Origin: Pteria penguin
Taxonomy: Eukaryota > Mollusca > Bivalvia > Pterioida > Pteriidae
Length of the DNA stretch: 64,000 bases
Assembly (NCBI GenBank): GCA_035048485.1
Contig: CM068586.1
Location: forward strand, 29,063,849 to 29,127,848
Direction of reading: 5' to 3'
Shown here: positions 24,216 to 35,959 of the stretch, piece by piece
Layout: each line of letters opens with the position of its first letter
Position numbering within the stretch: position 1 is the stretch's first letter
Program-made: the position numbers and the translations under genes
Notes under the pieces: model-generated
Databases searched by the model: none
Seen by the model: only the letters and a program-made list of their open reading frames with translations
Told to the model about the DNA's origin: nothing

Positions 24216-24630
24216 ATACACTACCCTCCATAAATAAGAACACACTCTTATATTTTTCATGTTTTTGGAATTAATTTAAAAAAATGAAATAGAAATAATT
24301 CAGGTATTTTGCTGTTCATATTCAATGAAAGAACATGCTTTATAATGAAAAAGTGAAGTTTGACAAAACATTTTTTAAAAATCATATACAAATGCAATAT
24401 TAAACTAATAATACTCTTTTCAGTCTAATTTTTGTGTATCCTCCTCTTGCCTCTTTTCACATCTTGAGTACATTTAGGTAGACTTTTATTAAGTGCTCTG
24501 CATCTCCTGGCAGACAAATTGTCCCAACATTCTAGCACTTAAAATCTAACAACCTGAAATATTGACATATTATTTGTTGTCTTATATAGAAAATTCCTGG
24601 GGTGAGTACTTACTTATGGAGGATAGTGTA
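24216..24630. mobile_element. Tc1/mariner-type MITE or remnant with TA target site
   Basis: Inverted termini read CACTACCCTCCATAAATAAG at the left and its near reverse complement (CTTACTTATGGAGGATAGTG) at the right, each bounded by TA. The 415-bp interior has no long open frame. Termini of this kind are typical of Tc1/mariner elements; transposase homology in the interior was not recognised. Confidence 0.6.
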
Positions 24631-25644
24631 TAGTGATTGGGTTTAGTGGTCTACCTTCCACGTGCACTTTCTGGAACTTGACTTACATTACTTAACAAAG
24701 GTGATAGGCTAAAGAGAGTTCTGGCAGCAGTAACCCACTCGTCCTTCCTAAGGTCACCCCGTACTCATTGAGACATTGGACATACGCTCAATGTGATTTT
24801 CATATCTGTGCCTTGTATGATATTTTTAAGTCGCGTACAATAATTTTGTATTATGACGGCAAAACCCTCGATCATCCCAGCCACGGGAACTGAATCTGGA
24901 TCTTTCAAGCTAAAGACTCGGATTTTGTTTCAGCCGTCGGCCTTACATTAACCATGAATACTGGTAATGGTCAAGGTATGAAGCCACTTCTTTTCCGAGT
25001 CCACCTTCCGTTGTATGTACCTGTGCTTCTAAGCCATAAACCATAAACTGAGAAGATAGTTTGGTTAAATTTCAAACTCATATCAAACAAAAGAGGAATC
25101 GATGTTTATTCAGTGGGATTTTTTTCAGGGGGGGGGGGGGGGTCCAATATGAATTGTCGTGCAATGGTAGATATCAAATTTATTTCAAAGTATTTCATTT
25201 TTAAATGACTAGTTTTTTGTTCTTCACAATTTACAACTTTTTGAATATTTGCATATTTTTCAGATATTTAGAGTATAATTGTATTTGATTTCAAGGTGTG
25301 CAGCTGTCATCAGAAGTCTTATAAATGGTGTTTTAATATCGCTTATATTTTTATACACGTATTTCATATTCAATTATGAAATGTCTTTCAACCTGAACGC
25401 AATACTGGCCAGTCTATGCTTTGTTAAAACATGAGACTGCGTTTGTGTGTTCGCCTTTTTTCCGATTATGTGTTGGCCGAAATGCAAAGTAACTTGGAAT
25501 CGGTTAATGTTATGCAATTCTTTTTATGCATTTGTGACGTAAATCTAATATTTTGAACGTCAGCAGATATTTTCATCAATTTCGATTTCAGTTGCTACCA
25601 GATCAGAGTGACCAATATAGATAAGTTTCAATATAAAGCCAGAA

Positions 25645-25915
25645 TCTGTTAGAATCTGTTACTCCCGTCATCGGCCATTTTGTGAGTCAAACTATAGGAT
25701 TTTCTCATAGTCAAACAACTCATTTGAATTAAAAAGCGTTCGCAATTTCTCATATGATACTGTCATAATTTGAAAAAATGATAATATAGACAAATTAGAG
25801 AAGAAATCAACAAAAGTCTTGATTTTTTTTTAATTTTGGTTGAATTATGCATGAAAATGTAGAGTTTGACTCACAACATGGCCTCCAACGGGAGGCAACT
25901 CCCATCAATTCTGGC
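25645..25915. mobile_element. Foldback/MITE-like element
   Basis: The left end (GCCAGAATCTG, ACTCCCGTCATCGGCCATTT, TGTGAGTCAAACTA) pairs with the right end (TAGAGTTTGACTCACAACAT, GGCCTCCAACGGGAG, CAATTCTGGC). Internal TTCTCAT and AAAATG stretches are AT-rich. No open frame. A related sequence occurs near 61705-61755. Confidence 0.55.
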
Positions 25916-26734
25916 CTACCGAAATATATATATATATATATAACTGCAACTACATGTACATATAATCGTTATCTTATCATCATTTACACATACTGGGACT
26001 ATTAAAACCGATATAAACAGAAAATGCGGGTCAAGATGGACGTGGGTCAGAATGTATATAAAGTGCATCAGCGTCACACTGTGTGCCACTGATTAATATT
26101 ATGACGTCCGATAAACCACAAACTTCATGAACGAGTTAGACCTCTCCGAACAGAAACGGAGTAAGTACATCGGAAACCTCGGAACTGACCCACCATGCAG
26201 AAGACTAAAGATTAAGGTGTTTGATACAATAGAAGGCATCGTGAGCCAGGTTCGGAAAATTATCCATTTACTCCTATAGAACCAATATGGATATTGTATA
26301 TAGGGATTTATGATGCCCTTCTAACTTTCATTTTTTTCATTTGAAAGTGATTAGTTATGTGCTCATAACTATAAATCGAAAGTCAAACTGAATATTGCTT
26401 GACAACAATCTAATTCAAATTCAATATCCCGCTTTTGCGCTGAAGTCTGGCCATGGGTCTCTTAAAATAAACCAAAGGTAGGGATTTTCAGATTTTTTCA
26501 AACGTAGATCATATTCCAGATTTTCAAATTATGTACTGCTATTATTCTTCATGGCGTAAACAAAAAAAAAAAGATCAGTGGTGATATATCTATATCTACT
26601 ACCAGCTGTCCGAAATTGAAGACCTCATGATCTCAACGTCCATATTTATCGACAATATCTATATTACCTTTATCTACCTATGTAGATAATAAACTAAAGA
26701 AACTACGTATATAGATAATATCTAATACACTAAC

Positions 26735-29700
26735 ATGGAGGCGGTCAGGTACTCTTTGTTGTTGATTTTTGCGGCTTTCGCAGTCAACGTTGTTGTTACC
26801 GACCCTTTGCAGCGGGCTAATGATCATGGCGATTTCATGACGTTCCGAGGAACTATATTCTCATCGTTCGGTAAGATGCCACTAATTAAGACTGACCTGT
26901 AGGTCTTTTTTCCACTAATTAATACCAACATGCAGGTCTTTTTGTCTGATACTACTACTGCTCTCACACAATTGGGCGGGGGATTGTACAGATATGAAAG
27001 GCTGATAAATATCATTGAGGTAAAAATAACGTCATTTCATGACTAATTACACAAAAGCTTATGGTTCTGATAGCAAATAACATAAATATAATCAACTAAT
27101 TCAACTAAAACAACTAATTCAGAATAAGTCAGTCATCATTGCTGCCTCCCGGGGATAGGGCCCCTTTTTCTAACTGTCGCTGGTTTCAGGGATGGGGGGG
27201 GTTCCAATTCTGAAGAAAAACTTTCCTACTTTTTTCGAGTCCTAATATTCCTCCTTGTCACTTCCTTCAAGTCTTAACATCCCTCCTTGTCATTTCCATC
27301 AAGTCCTAACGTTCCTCCTTGTCACTTCTTTCAAGTCCTCACATTCCTCCTTGTCATTTCCATCAAGTCTTAACATTCCTCCTTGTCACTTCCTTCGAGT
27401 CCTAACATCCCTCCTTGTCATTTCCATCAAGTCCTAACATTCCTCCTGTTCACTTCCTCCGAGTCCTAACATCCCTCCTTGTCATTTCCATCAAGTCCTA
27501 ACATTCCTTCTTGTCATTCCTTCAAGTCCTAACATCTCTCCTCGTCATTTCCATCAAGTCCTAACATCCCTCCTTGTCACTTCCTTCAAGTCCTAACATC
27601 CCTCCTTGTCTTTTCCATCAAGTCCTAACATTCCTCCTTGTCATTTCCTTCAAGTTCTAACACTACTCCTTCTTACGGTTTGGTTCATGGTTCTGAGGCT
27701 AGTAAAACATATTTTTCTGAGATCGTTACATTTAGAGAGAAAAGGTCAATTGCTTAGACGTGTTTGTCTTAAACACTTTACAATACTTAGTGAATGTGTT
27801 AATGAACCAATGGTCATTAGTAAACAAGTACATATATTTTAGATAACGCTTCGTAATATGTCAGTTAATATTTGTTTAGTTTGTATAGCCCTAAAGAAAC
27901 GGATACATTGCAAGGAAAAATATGTATTTTCGCTTAGTTTTGGCAATAGAAAGACATAAAAATAACATATCTAACATTTTGGAATGTATGGTTGGACATG
28001 GGAAACGTAAAGTGCGATGTAAAATATAATTTTTATCTTTTTCTCTTTTGTGCAACGTTAAACTATACCAGTTTTCAACTTTATATAATTTATATGATAT
28101 GATGAAATATGGAAAGGACATGTGAAAAAATTATCTCGTGCGCACGATTTAGTAAGTGGTGCACACGAGATATTTTTTCCTACATGTCCCTTCCATACTT
28201 CCGTAACTTACACATTCATATATACAACTTTGATTCATTTCAATTTAAAGTTACATATATTTTCTACTTTCTTACTTTCAAATTTGTGTTCCCTTTAAAA
28301 TCGATCAGAATTTGATATTAAGGTCGTATCCTACTTACTCATTTTTAGGATAGATTTGCTTCACAACTGAACGAGTTTCTTTTCGTGGACTATCATAGTG
28401 ACGTCTGATGTGGCAACCAAGTGAAAATTTTGAATTTTTTTTTCAACTTCCTTCATTGATGAATTCAAACTTTTCATTGCCATTTATAGGCAAAAACAAA
28501 CACTACTCAATATTTTCTTCAATGGGAGACATTTTCTCTCGTATTTGAAATAAAGAATGGGCGCACCGGTGTTCTGCCTTTCGAATGAGACAGTAAAACC
28601 GAGGTCCCGTGTCACGGTAGGCGTGGTACATGTACGTAAAAGATCTCTCACTGCTTCGGATGGAACCGTCTCAAAGGTCTAAATTTGTATGCAATCAGGC
28701 AGATGCCGTCACCATATACGTGAAATAATCGTGGGGTGACGTAAAACAATATTTAATCAATCCGATATAAAGACAGAGAAAATCTGTATTTGCAATATTT
28801 CTGGCAACCCTAGAGCTTTATTCATGACCAAATTAGAATTATCTTTCTTGTCATCAACTGCATTTGATAAGAGGAACTCTTTGGTACAGAGATATTTTAA
28901 GAGATATAAAAGTTTTGCGAGCCGGATATGTCTTTAATGTGAAAGAGACAAGTGCACTTTTTTTATTTGGAGGGGGTGGGGTGGGGGTTGTCATTTTTTA
29001 ATTTTTGTTGTTATTTGTTTGATATATTTTTTTCTATTTGTGTCCCCAATGTCAACAAAAACATGAAATCGACAAAACTAAAAAAAAATCAAAATGACAC
29101 AAAAATGTCATTATTACTTGTAATAACACGTTTTCATATTTTCAATTTGTTTTGTCTGTTTGAGATAATGCATTAAAAGCTTTTAAAAGATAAAGCTCTA
29201 GCTTGGTAATAAAAATAACAATCTGCAGAAGTTTTGCCAATCACCAGCAATTGTTTGTGTACATGAGTTAGTTTTGCTCCATTTAATCAGTGACATGTTA
29301 TTTCATAGGAAAGGTGTTTAATCACATAGCAGAATATGAACAAAGAGCAGATCGATTTCCCCAATACTCTTATATATCTTATCGTTTACAATATATAGGA
29401 TTATTTTATATACATGTACATATAATGACAAATAGTCATGATATTAATACTACCAATGTAAAGCTCTTTTGAAGATAGACACGTGCTTTTCGTTATATAA
29501 TGCTTTGTAGTGTGTCCTCTAATACATTTGTCAAGTTTGTGTTGTCCTAAAGAACAGATCTAGATATACATGTACATTGCATCGAAAAAATATTTTTCCT
29601 TATTTCAGTACATTAAAGAGACGGAAAGGTTTGATCAGATATTTTGGAATGGCAAACATTGATGTAATTTCTCTTTATTTGCGCCTTTATATATTGTATA

Positions 29701-30442
29701 TGTACTTATCACAGAATAGCTTTTAGAGGACAAAGATAAGTTTTAGAGTAGTAATAAGTTAGTGTGTGGTATACATCACTTACACATCTTTTTATGCATT
29801 CATAGCCTAGGAATTGACGCACCAAGTGACAACCATCACTCCATCACTCCTGTCCTATGACTTATTTGTAATTTGTGAAATTAAAACAAGCATAAATGAC
29901 TTTAATTTCACAAATTACTAATAATAAGTCATAGGACACTCCTCTGAAATCAGATTATAGCTCAAATTAAGTAAACATACAATTATATATATCCAAACTT
30001 GTTTTCAGATGAAATGAGAGGATTTATTCATCACTGGTTTTCAAAGCTTAGAAATCGTCTGCTGAATGGTGCAGAAGAGAATGGCGTCGATCCACAATCG
30101 TTAAACAGTCATCCCATCCAAAAGCGCAATGTTCACCTCCCAACAGGATTCGAGGAATATGAATTATATTATCTTCGAACCGCCATAATACCCGACTTGA
30201 AAACATTTTTTTCTTTCGCGAAGGATTTACAAGGCACAAATTCCACGGCAAGAGACAGTCTTGACGAAATGTTGCACAATGAAGAAGAACGCGTCAAGAG
30301 AATGTCTTTGGACGAATTGAAGAGATACACTCAAGCTTTGAAAAGAGCTCTTCAGTCTGGCATATCGTCCAGTAATACATTGGTCATCAATGGTCAGGTG
30401 TACGATATGAATCACGTGGGTAGCTGGTGCTGCCCATTCTAA
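26735..30442 (+). CDS. Uncharacterised secreted protein precursor, two coding exons
   Basis: Exon 1 (26735-26870) and exon 2 (30009-30442) join in phase 1 through gtaaga and ttttcag to give 189 aa. Residues 1-22 form a typical signal peptide (MEAVRYSLLLIFAAFAVNVV), with probable cleavage near VVT-DPL. The rest is hydrophilic and helix-prone with no further membrane span. Dibasic sites occur at IQKR, RVKR, ELKR and ALKR, and one N-glycosylation sequon is present (NST). The C-terminus has a conspicuous adjacent cysteine pair (GSWCCPF). Dibasic sites fit a processed prohormone, but a plain secreted effector or cytokine-like protein is equally possible. I recognise no family. The 3.1-kb intron holds a 32-bp minisatellite and a 5'-truncated SINE, and a foldback insertion lies just before exon 2. 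Confidence 0.6.
27236..27668. repeat. 32-bp minisatellite, about 13 units
   Basis: Units of roughly 32 bp have the consensus CTAACATTCCTCCTTGTCA plus TTCC(T/A)TCAAGTC. TTCCTTCAAG and TTCCATCAAG versions alternate over much of the array, suggesting a 64-bp higher-order unit. It lies in the intron of the secreted-protein gene. Open frames across it are repeat artefacts. Confidence 0.9.
28109..28195. mobile_element. Small foldback element
   Basis: Left arm ATGGAAAGGACATGTGAAAA...TATCTCGTGCGCAC and right arm GTGCACACGAGATATTTTTTCC...ACATGTCCCTTCCAT form a near-complete hairpin around a short loop. There is no coding capacity. It is intronic to the secreted-protein gene. Confidence 0.65.
28560..28762 (+). 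mobile_element. 5'-truncated SINE copy 6
   Basis: Plus-strand copy of the same SINE core and tail (TCGAATGAGACAGTAAAACC, TCACTGCTTCGGATGG, GCCGTCACCATATACGTG, TGACGTAAAACAA), ending in AATCAATCC. The tRNA-like head is missing, as expected of incomplete reverse transcription. Confidence 0.75.
29852..29937. mobile_element. 86-bp foldback insertion with 6-bp target-site duplication
   Basis: Left arm GTCCTATGACTTATT...TTGTGAAATTAAA and right arm TTTAATTTCACAA...AATAAGTCATAGGAC pair over about 34 bp. ACTCCT is repeated directly on both sides (29846-29851, 29938-29943). It lies 70 bp before the second exon of the secreted-protein gene. Confidence 0.7.
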
Positions 30443-30616
30443 CTTTGTACACGGGGTGGTGTATAATATTGATAGGGTATTTATTTTTTTAATTTAGTAT
30501 ACCAATATCGAAAGCACCAGACGACATACATATGTACTTTTTGTTTGTGCTTTTTCCTTTTAAAATACTTCAAGAAATACGATGTATGTTTTTACTTAAA
30601 CGCACTTGTTTAATAC

Positions 30617-30720
30617 TGTCTTTTTCTAACTTTAAATTTTTATGATTTAAAGTGAGCACATGACTATTAATAGTCATGTGCTCACTTTAAATCATAAAAA
30701 TTTAAAGTTAGAAAAAGACA
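30617..30720. repeat. Perfect 104-bp palindrome
   Basis: Two 52-bp arms are exact reverse complements with no spacer; the centre is ACTATT/AATAGT at 30668/30669. It is flanked by or overlaps direct repeats AATACT (30612-30617 and 30720-30725), as if 102 bp had been inserted with a 6-bp target duplication. It lies 175 bp past the stop of the secreted-protein gene, possibly in its 3'UTR. Confidence 0.9.
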
Positions 30721-31030
30721 ATACTATATCAAATTGAATTCGATTACATAGGTATGAACCTCAGAAAACCACAAAACTGTTGCAGGTACACTGTTGTATA
30801 TTCCAAACCTACACGACCAGGGAATGAACCTTTAATTTACAGAGATAAAAGGTCAGTTCCGGTGCATCAATATATTCACACAGCAAATCCCAGAATTTTG
30901 ATTTACGTGATGGATCTTGCTTTCTTCACATTTCATTAGCGTTATTGTGGTAATAATGATTACCTCTATATTAAGACTACAGAAATCCAAATCTGAAAGG
31001 TTGAAAATGCCAATAGAACAGATCGATGCA

Positions 31031-31100
31031 TACTTCTTGATGCGGTCATTCTGGTGATCGATGCATACTTCTTGATGCGGTCATTCTGGTGATCGATGTT
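31031..31100. repeat. 35-bp direct tandem duplication
   Basis: GATCGATGCATACTTCTTGA followed by TGCGGTCATTCTGGT occurs twice in a row without mismatch, with a third partial start (GATCGATG). Confidence 0.9.
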
Positions 31101-31439
31101 ACCGGTATATCTCAAGAAAATACAATTAATGAGGAGATAATATTTAGGCCGAAAAAGAAAACCATATAAAGATGAATGCTCCCCTTTCCCCCTGGAATAT
31201 CGCTGAAGAGAACCAATGAATTTGATATATGTAAAAAAAAAATGTTGGAGTGACCTGAAATAAAATAAAATGAAATAGAATAAATTTAAATAAATGAAAC
31301 TGAATTTCTGATATTAAAAAATGAAAGTTGAAAGTAAAACTTGTAAGCAACCTATATATATATAAAGACCGAAAGTATAAAATATACAGACTATATTGTA
31401 TTAAACATCTTTTCGTTTGTGGGACAACATGTATGCATG

Positions 31440-31442
<3 letters not shown>

Positions 31443-31505
<63 letters not shown>
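31443..31505. repeat. (TA)n microsatellite
   Basis: About 63 bp of uninterrupted TA. Open frames on both strands here are runs of Tyr-Ile and are not genes. Confidence 0.95.
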
Positions 31506-31508
<3 letters not shown>

Positions 31509-32817
31509 TGATTTTATCTGTACCAACCTTAATAGCTGTGTACGACAAGTTACTAAGATACGTATTTTGATATCATGATATCATTATCGCTACAATTCTA
31601 TAGCCATACAGTAATGATCATTTGATATTTTCTTTCATTAATTTTCCGCTCAATATTTCGTTTTCATCAATTATGCATAAAATAGAATAATTAGCAGTAA
31701 ATGCCATTGTCCGACCAAATGTGTAGTCATATCAACGGTATGGCTAAAATACAATTTTCCCATAGTCATTTCTCCTTTGGATTACAGTATGATATGGCTC
31801 TATAGGTGTACATAGGCGAAAAAGATGAATAACGATGAAAACAGTATCCACGTGGAGATTTCTCTACCTTTCGTTAGCCTCTTAGATGATATTAGCAAAA
31901 TCTACTGTATGTTCAAATGATAATTTTATATGGGAAAATGAATATATAACAATTTTCAAGAGACAGATTTCGGTCTAAATGGAATACCCACTATTCAACC
32001 AAGTCATTTCTGATATTAATGAACAGCACTGGAACCTTGTTCTTCTGACTAGGTTTTACGTTTGGGCTGCGGTAGTTGCCTTCTGTTTGTTATTGTTTCT
32101 CTTTTCACTGGGAAATTATAAACTTATAACTGAAAATTTGTAACTTAATAGAACAAAATTTCATTGTTAAATAAGAAATTTATATGTAGATATATTATAA
32201 AGCTTTTGTAATAAGAAAGAATGATATTGCAAAAGAGCACACTGTGAATCGTCATATGCAGCCATTTTCGTTACGCTCGGTTAATTACAAACATGTTCAA
32301 AATCTTTTAAAAAATTGTTTGATAGAGAGTATTATTCCAGTTTATTTCACAGTTTTGATAATCAGCAAGTTCATCCAGAAGCTTCTTCCATCGGTACTCA
32401 TTTACCAAATCTTAGACTTGGCATGCGCACTTTAGGACTTTTTACTTGTCTCACTTTTAATCCATGCAGGAATTCCGCCACTTTGTGAGCCAGATTAAAA
32501 TCGTCTGCTCTTTTCATATCTAGAATTGTAAATATAGATAAACCTTCTCATTTCGTATTGAATACAATTGTCCTATATCAAATTATAAAGGAAATTGAAG
32601 TAGTTTTTTTATTTATAAACTGTAAATTTAAGAAAGAGATACGAAATATATTCAATTTGCCAAACCTCATTTTCAAAATGAGTCCCTGTGTAAAATATAC
32701 AGTACATTTGTTAATTTTATCACTGATTATAAAACATTTATGCTTAAACAGATAGATAATAATACACAAAAGAACGTTAATGAAGTTGCAATGATATGTA
32801 ATAGTTGATGGAATAAA

Positions 32818-32875
32818 TGAACAAGAGGCCCGTTTTGGTGTTATGTGCTAGGTCTCCTGAGCTACGAGTAATTTC
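32818..32875 (+). mobile_element. Head fragment of the compound element
   Basis: AACAAGAGGCCCGTTTTGGT followed by CTCCTGAGC resembles the left end of the element at 33968 (AACAAGAGGCCCATGTTGGC, CACCTGAGC). Degenerate heads also occur near 62161 and 62476. Confidence 0.45.
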
Positions 32876-33241
32876 TACTTCTGTTTCAGTGAGTGTGAAA
32901 CACTTGAAACATCCAAAAATGAAATCATATATTCAAATTTCACCTTGAACTTGTTGGTCGTTTGACCTTGACACATACCTCAGCTTTCAGTCCCAGTCAT
33001 AAAAGATGTACATCCTTAGTGGTTGATAGTAAAGCATACCTCCAGGATACGAGTACCTGTCTCTTATCACTTACCAATGCAGGACAAAATGTCAGGCTCA
33101 AGCATACAATTTGAACGCTTGGGTCATCTATTTCGAACTATTCACCAGACAGAGCTGACCACTCACGGGAGTTAGCGAACGACTAGAGGACCAAACAGAC
33201 GCACAGCGTTGACCTCGATTTCCTTATTTACATGTTCACAG

Positions 33242-33303
33242 TTACCAAGGAAATGAAAAACGACAATAGGAAAAAGGAGGAACTACAGCATGCCATCGCT
33301 AAG
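33242..33303 (+). other. Possible stray 62-nt exon
   Basis: An acceptor (ATTTACATGTTCACAG) and a donor (AAG/gtaagc) bracket an open stretch reading TKEMKNDNRKKEELQHAIAK. The entry phase would fit the first exon of the secreted-protein gene at 26735, so an alternative 3' part of that gene is conceivable. No onward exon was found. It may be chance. Confidence 0.2.
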
Positions 33304-33967
33304 GTAAGCAACACATAGACTAAATCAAAAGGCAGATGCAAATATGATGAAACTACCAGTAAAACAAAATCAAAGAAATTGTTTAATAAAATACCGTGTA
33401 TTATAAAAGCCACGACATAATGGTATGATCTTTTTCTACCTGCAAATAGCGAAACGAAAAGATAACATAAAACGTTTAGCCGATCTTGTAAATAATTCTG
33501 TATGGTTAGGTCTACAGCGATAAATTGCCCATGTTTATAAACACGACGAGTCTTAATTTTATTATAACAAGGGAAACAGGTTTATCACGGTCAAATATTC
33601 CTAAAAGGTATATTATTACTTTGAATGATAGTAGATTTTCGCCTCATTTCATAGTAGCGTAGAAGATGAATACACCAGTTACCGCCGAGCCACACAGACT
33701 CTTATTATGATGTTTAAAACACTGCCATTTAAATGAATATTGGTATGTATTGGAAGAAATGAACTTTGTTAAACACTCCTATAATTTGATAATGGAATCT
33801 TTGTTTTGTTTTTTTTTTAAGCCCGGATGAGCACAGTTATCGCTGTAGACCTATAATGGACGGAGGAATCAACAAAATGGTAGATAAAATTTGAACATTT
33901 CTATGAATATTTTCGTACTTGAATATTAGTCTTAGTTCATTTTCACCTAACAATAGATCAAAAATAA

Positions 33968-34722
33968 AAACAAGAGGCCCATGTTGGCCTATATTGCTCA
34001 CCTGAGCACAATTTGCTTATTCACAAAGAAATGACAGCTCAATTTAGGTAAAAGTCTTGGAGTACTTGCTTTCTATAAGATTTGGTGAAATTCTGTGAAA
34101 CGATTAATGAAAAGAAGTCGAAAAATATGTCAGCAAATCATAGTTCTTGGCAGCCATCTTGAAGGACAGAGAGAGTAAAAAGACACAATTTTGGAATGGG
34201 TCTTTGATCACTTACTTTATGTAAGATTTACTGACACTATGTGCAGCAGTTGCTGAAAACAAATAAAACAATGTGTCAACCAATCCCAGCACTTGACAGC
34301 CATCTTAGATGACTGATCAGTTCGAAAGATACAGTTTTGGTAGAAGACGTTGAGTACTTACATCCTGTACAATTTGGTGAAATTTCCGTGAGCTGTTAAT
34401 GAAAATAGGCTGAAAATGTGTCAGCCAATCAGAACCATTAGCGGCCATCTTGGACGACTGATAAGGTCGAACTTTGAACACTTATTTCCTGTAAGTTTTG
34501 GTGAAATTCTGTAAAGTGGTTACAGAGGAAAAGTCGAAAATGTGTCAAACTTGGTATAAAACCTTTAGTTCTTACATCCATGTAAGGTTTGGTGAAATTT
34601 AAATCGTAAAGCGATTTCAAAGGAAAAGTCGAATATATGAAAAGTTTACGATGGACGACGACGGACGACGAATGGCGCCCTACGACAATAGCTCACTTGA
34701 ACCTTCGGCTCAGATGAGCTAA
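33968..34722 (+). mobile_element. Compound element with internal imperfect tandem repeats
   Basis: Begins AACAAGAGGCCCATGTTGGC...GCTCACCTGAGC and ends TGGCGCCCTACGACAATAGC...TCAGATGAGCTAAAA. Inside are several diverged units of roughly 120-150 bp with TTTGGTGAAATT, AATGTGTCAGCCAATCA and GGCCATCTTGGACGACTGAT. The arrangement of fixed ends around a repeat array is common in mollusc genomes. There is no open frame; class not assigned. Confidence 0.65.
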
Positions 34723-35514
34723 AAGGCAATATACACTGTGTTAGTTTTAAATGTAGCCATTAACGTGCTTATATTTCCATTTTTAACTTGCGCTTAAACT
34801 AGCCCGCACTTAAATCATTAAAGAGGTATGTTATCACTCATCTCATTTTTCATTCTACTGCACGACGTATGAAATGCAGTACAAAAATGTCCATCTATGG
34901 CCTCTTATTTTCTACTTAAGAACTCTTTAACTGAACATACAGTCAGTAGATACCATGATTTATTTTCGAGCGTTTAACTCTATATATTGAATTGACTTGT
35001 GATTAAAGTCATAATCAGCGTATGGATTCCCCATTTTATTTCGTGTTGATAATAACACCATAAATAATCATTTAGTAGTAGAATTGGTTAGAGTTTTGAG
35101 ACTACCAAAAATAATAAAGAGGAGGTCGGTTTTCTATTTAAAATCGTAACATTTACATAAAATCTTAGAAAGGTTGTTCACAAAGAAGAAACGTTACCTA
35201 TTGCTTAAAATGATTCCAGCGAAAAAAAGTCTTCTATACAGTGTCAACAAAGCTGACGATTCTTCGGGATAATGAACGCGTACACACCGCACAAAACATA
35301 TACTCAAGCAAATACCATAAACACAAGCATCGAACTGACCGTTATTGCGAGATAAATAAAACATAAATGCAATCAAATCATATTTTCCTACGACACTTAT
35401 ATACTTTAATGGTCACCTGATATTTTTGAAACAATATTTTCCATCTACCCATTAATACGCGTATTGTTGAGTGAATAAGCGTCGCTCTAAATATATTTAT
35501 AGATAAGATGACAT

Positions 35515-35532
35515 GGGGGGGGGGGGGGGGGG
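35515..35532. repeat. Poly-G tract
   Basis: A run of about 18 G. Length may be unreliable. Confidence 0.9.
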
Positions 35533-35691
35533 AAGCTTTCAAATATCAATGAAGTAAAGTTATATTTCACTTCAACTTTGAAATTGTGATATCGACATGC
35601 ATTGCTGACCTTGATGATAAGGCGTGTAGACTTGTGGATCTTCTATCCCCTCAAGATCTCTAAAGCGCATTTTTTTCAATATCAGTTTCCG

Positions 35692-35915
35692 TAAATCTGA
35701 AATAACAGAAATATAATGTGTACAGTCCTTTAATATAGGATATCAGGGATAAAATGTACGTAAATCTAAAATATCACAGATAAAATGTATAATACAATCA
35801 GTAAATCTAAAATATCAGATATAAAATGTATACAGTACGTAAATCTAAAATATCACAGATGAAATGTATAATACAGCCCGTAAATCTAAACTATCAGACA
35901 TAAAATGTATATACT
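35692..35915. repeat. ~40-bp minisatellite
   Basis: Five or six diverged units carrying CGTAAATCTAAAATATCA, CAGATAAAATGTAT and AATACAG. It is followed almost directly by another, unrelated array at 35960. Confidence 0.85.
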
Positions 35916-35959
35916 CCGGTATTTTCACCACACACTGCTTTATCTGTACTCCCGATTAA

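Larger units (their letters stand above)
23740..26734. other. Intergenic region
   Basis: Holds the SINE at 23905, the Tc1-type element at 24216, a 14-base poly-G near 25129, and the foldback at 25645. No convincing exon was seen on either strand. Confidence 0.6.

Noticed and set aside
27255..27842. Open frames with Pro-Cys-His-Phe repeats
   Set aside because: They translate the 32-bp minisatellite and change frame along the array.
31144..31570. Open frames with long Tyr-Ile runs
   Set aside because: They come from the TA microsatellite.
33829..33901. Exon-like stretch reading PDEHSYRCRPIMDGGINK then stop
   Set aside because: The acceptor gives phase 2 entry, which does not match the donor at 33303 or any other nearby donor I found.
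35194..35376. Cysteine-containing minus-strand open frame as a further peptide exon
   Set aside because: Weak acceptor, hydrophobic composition and no phase-compatible link I trust to the signal-peptide exon.
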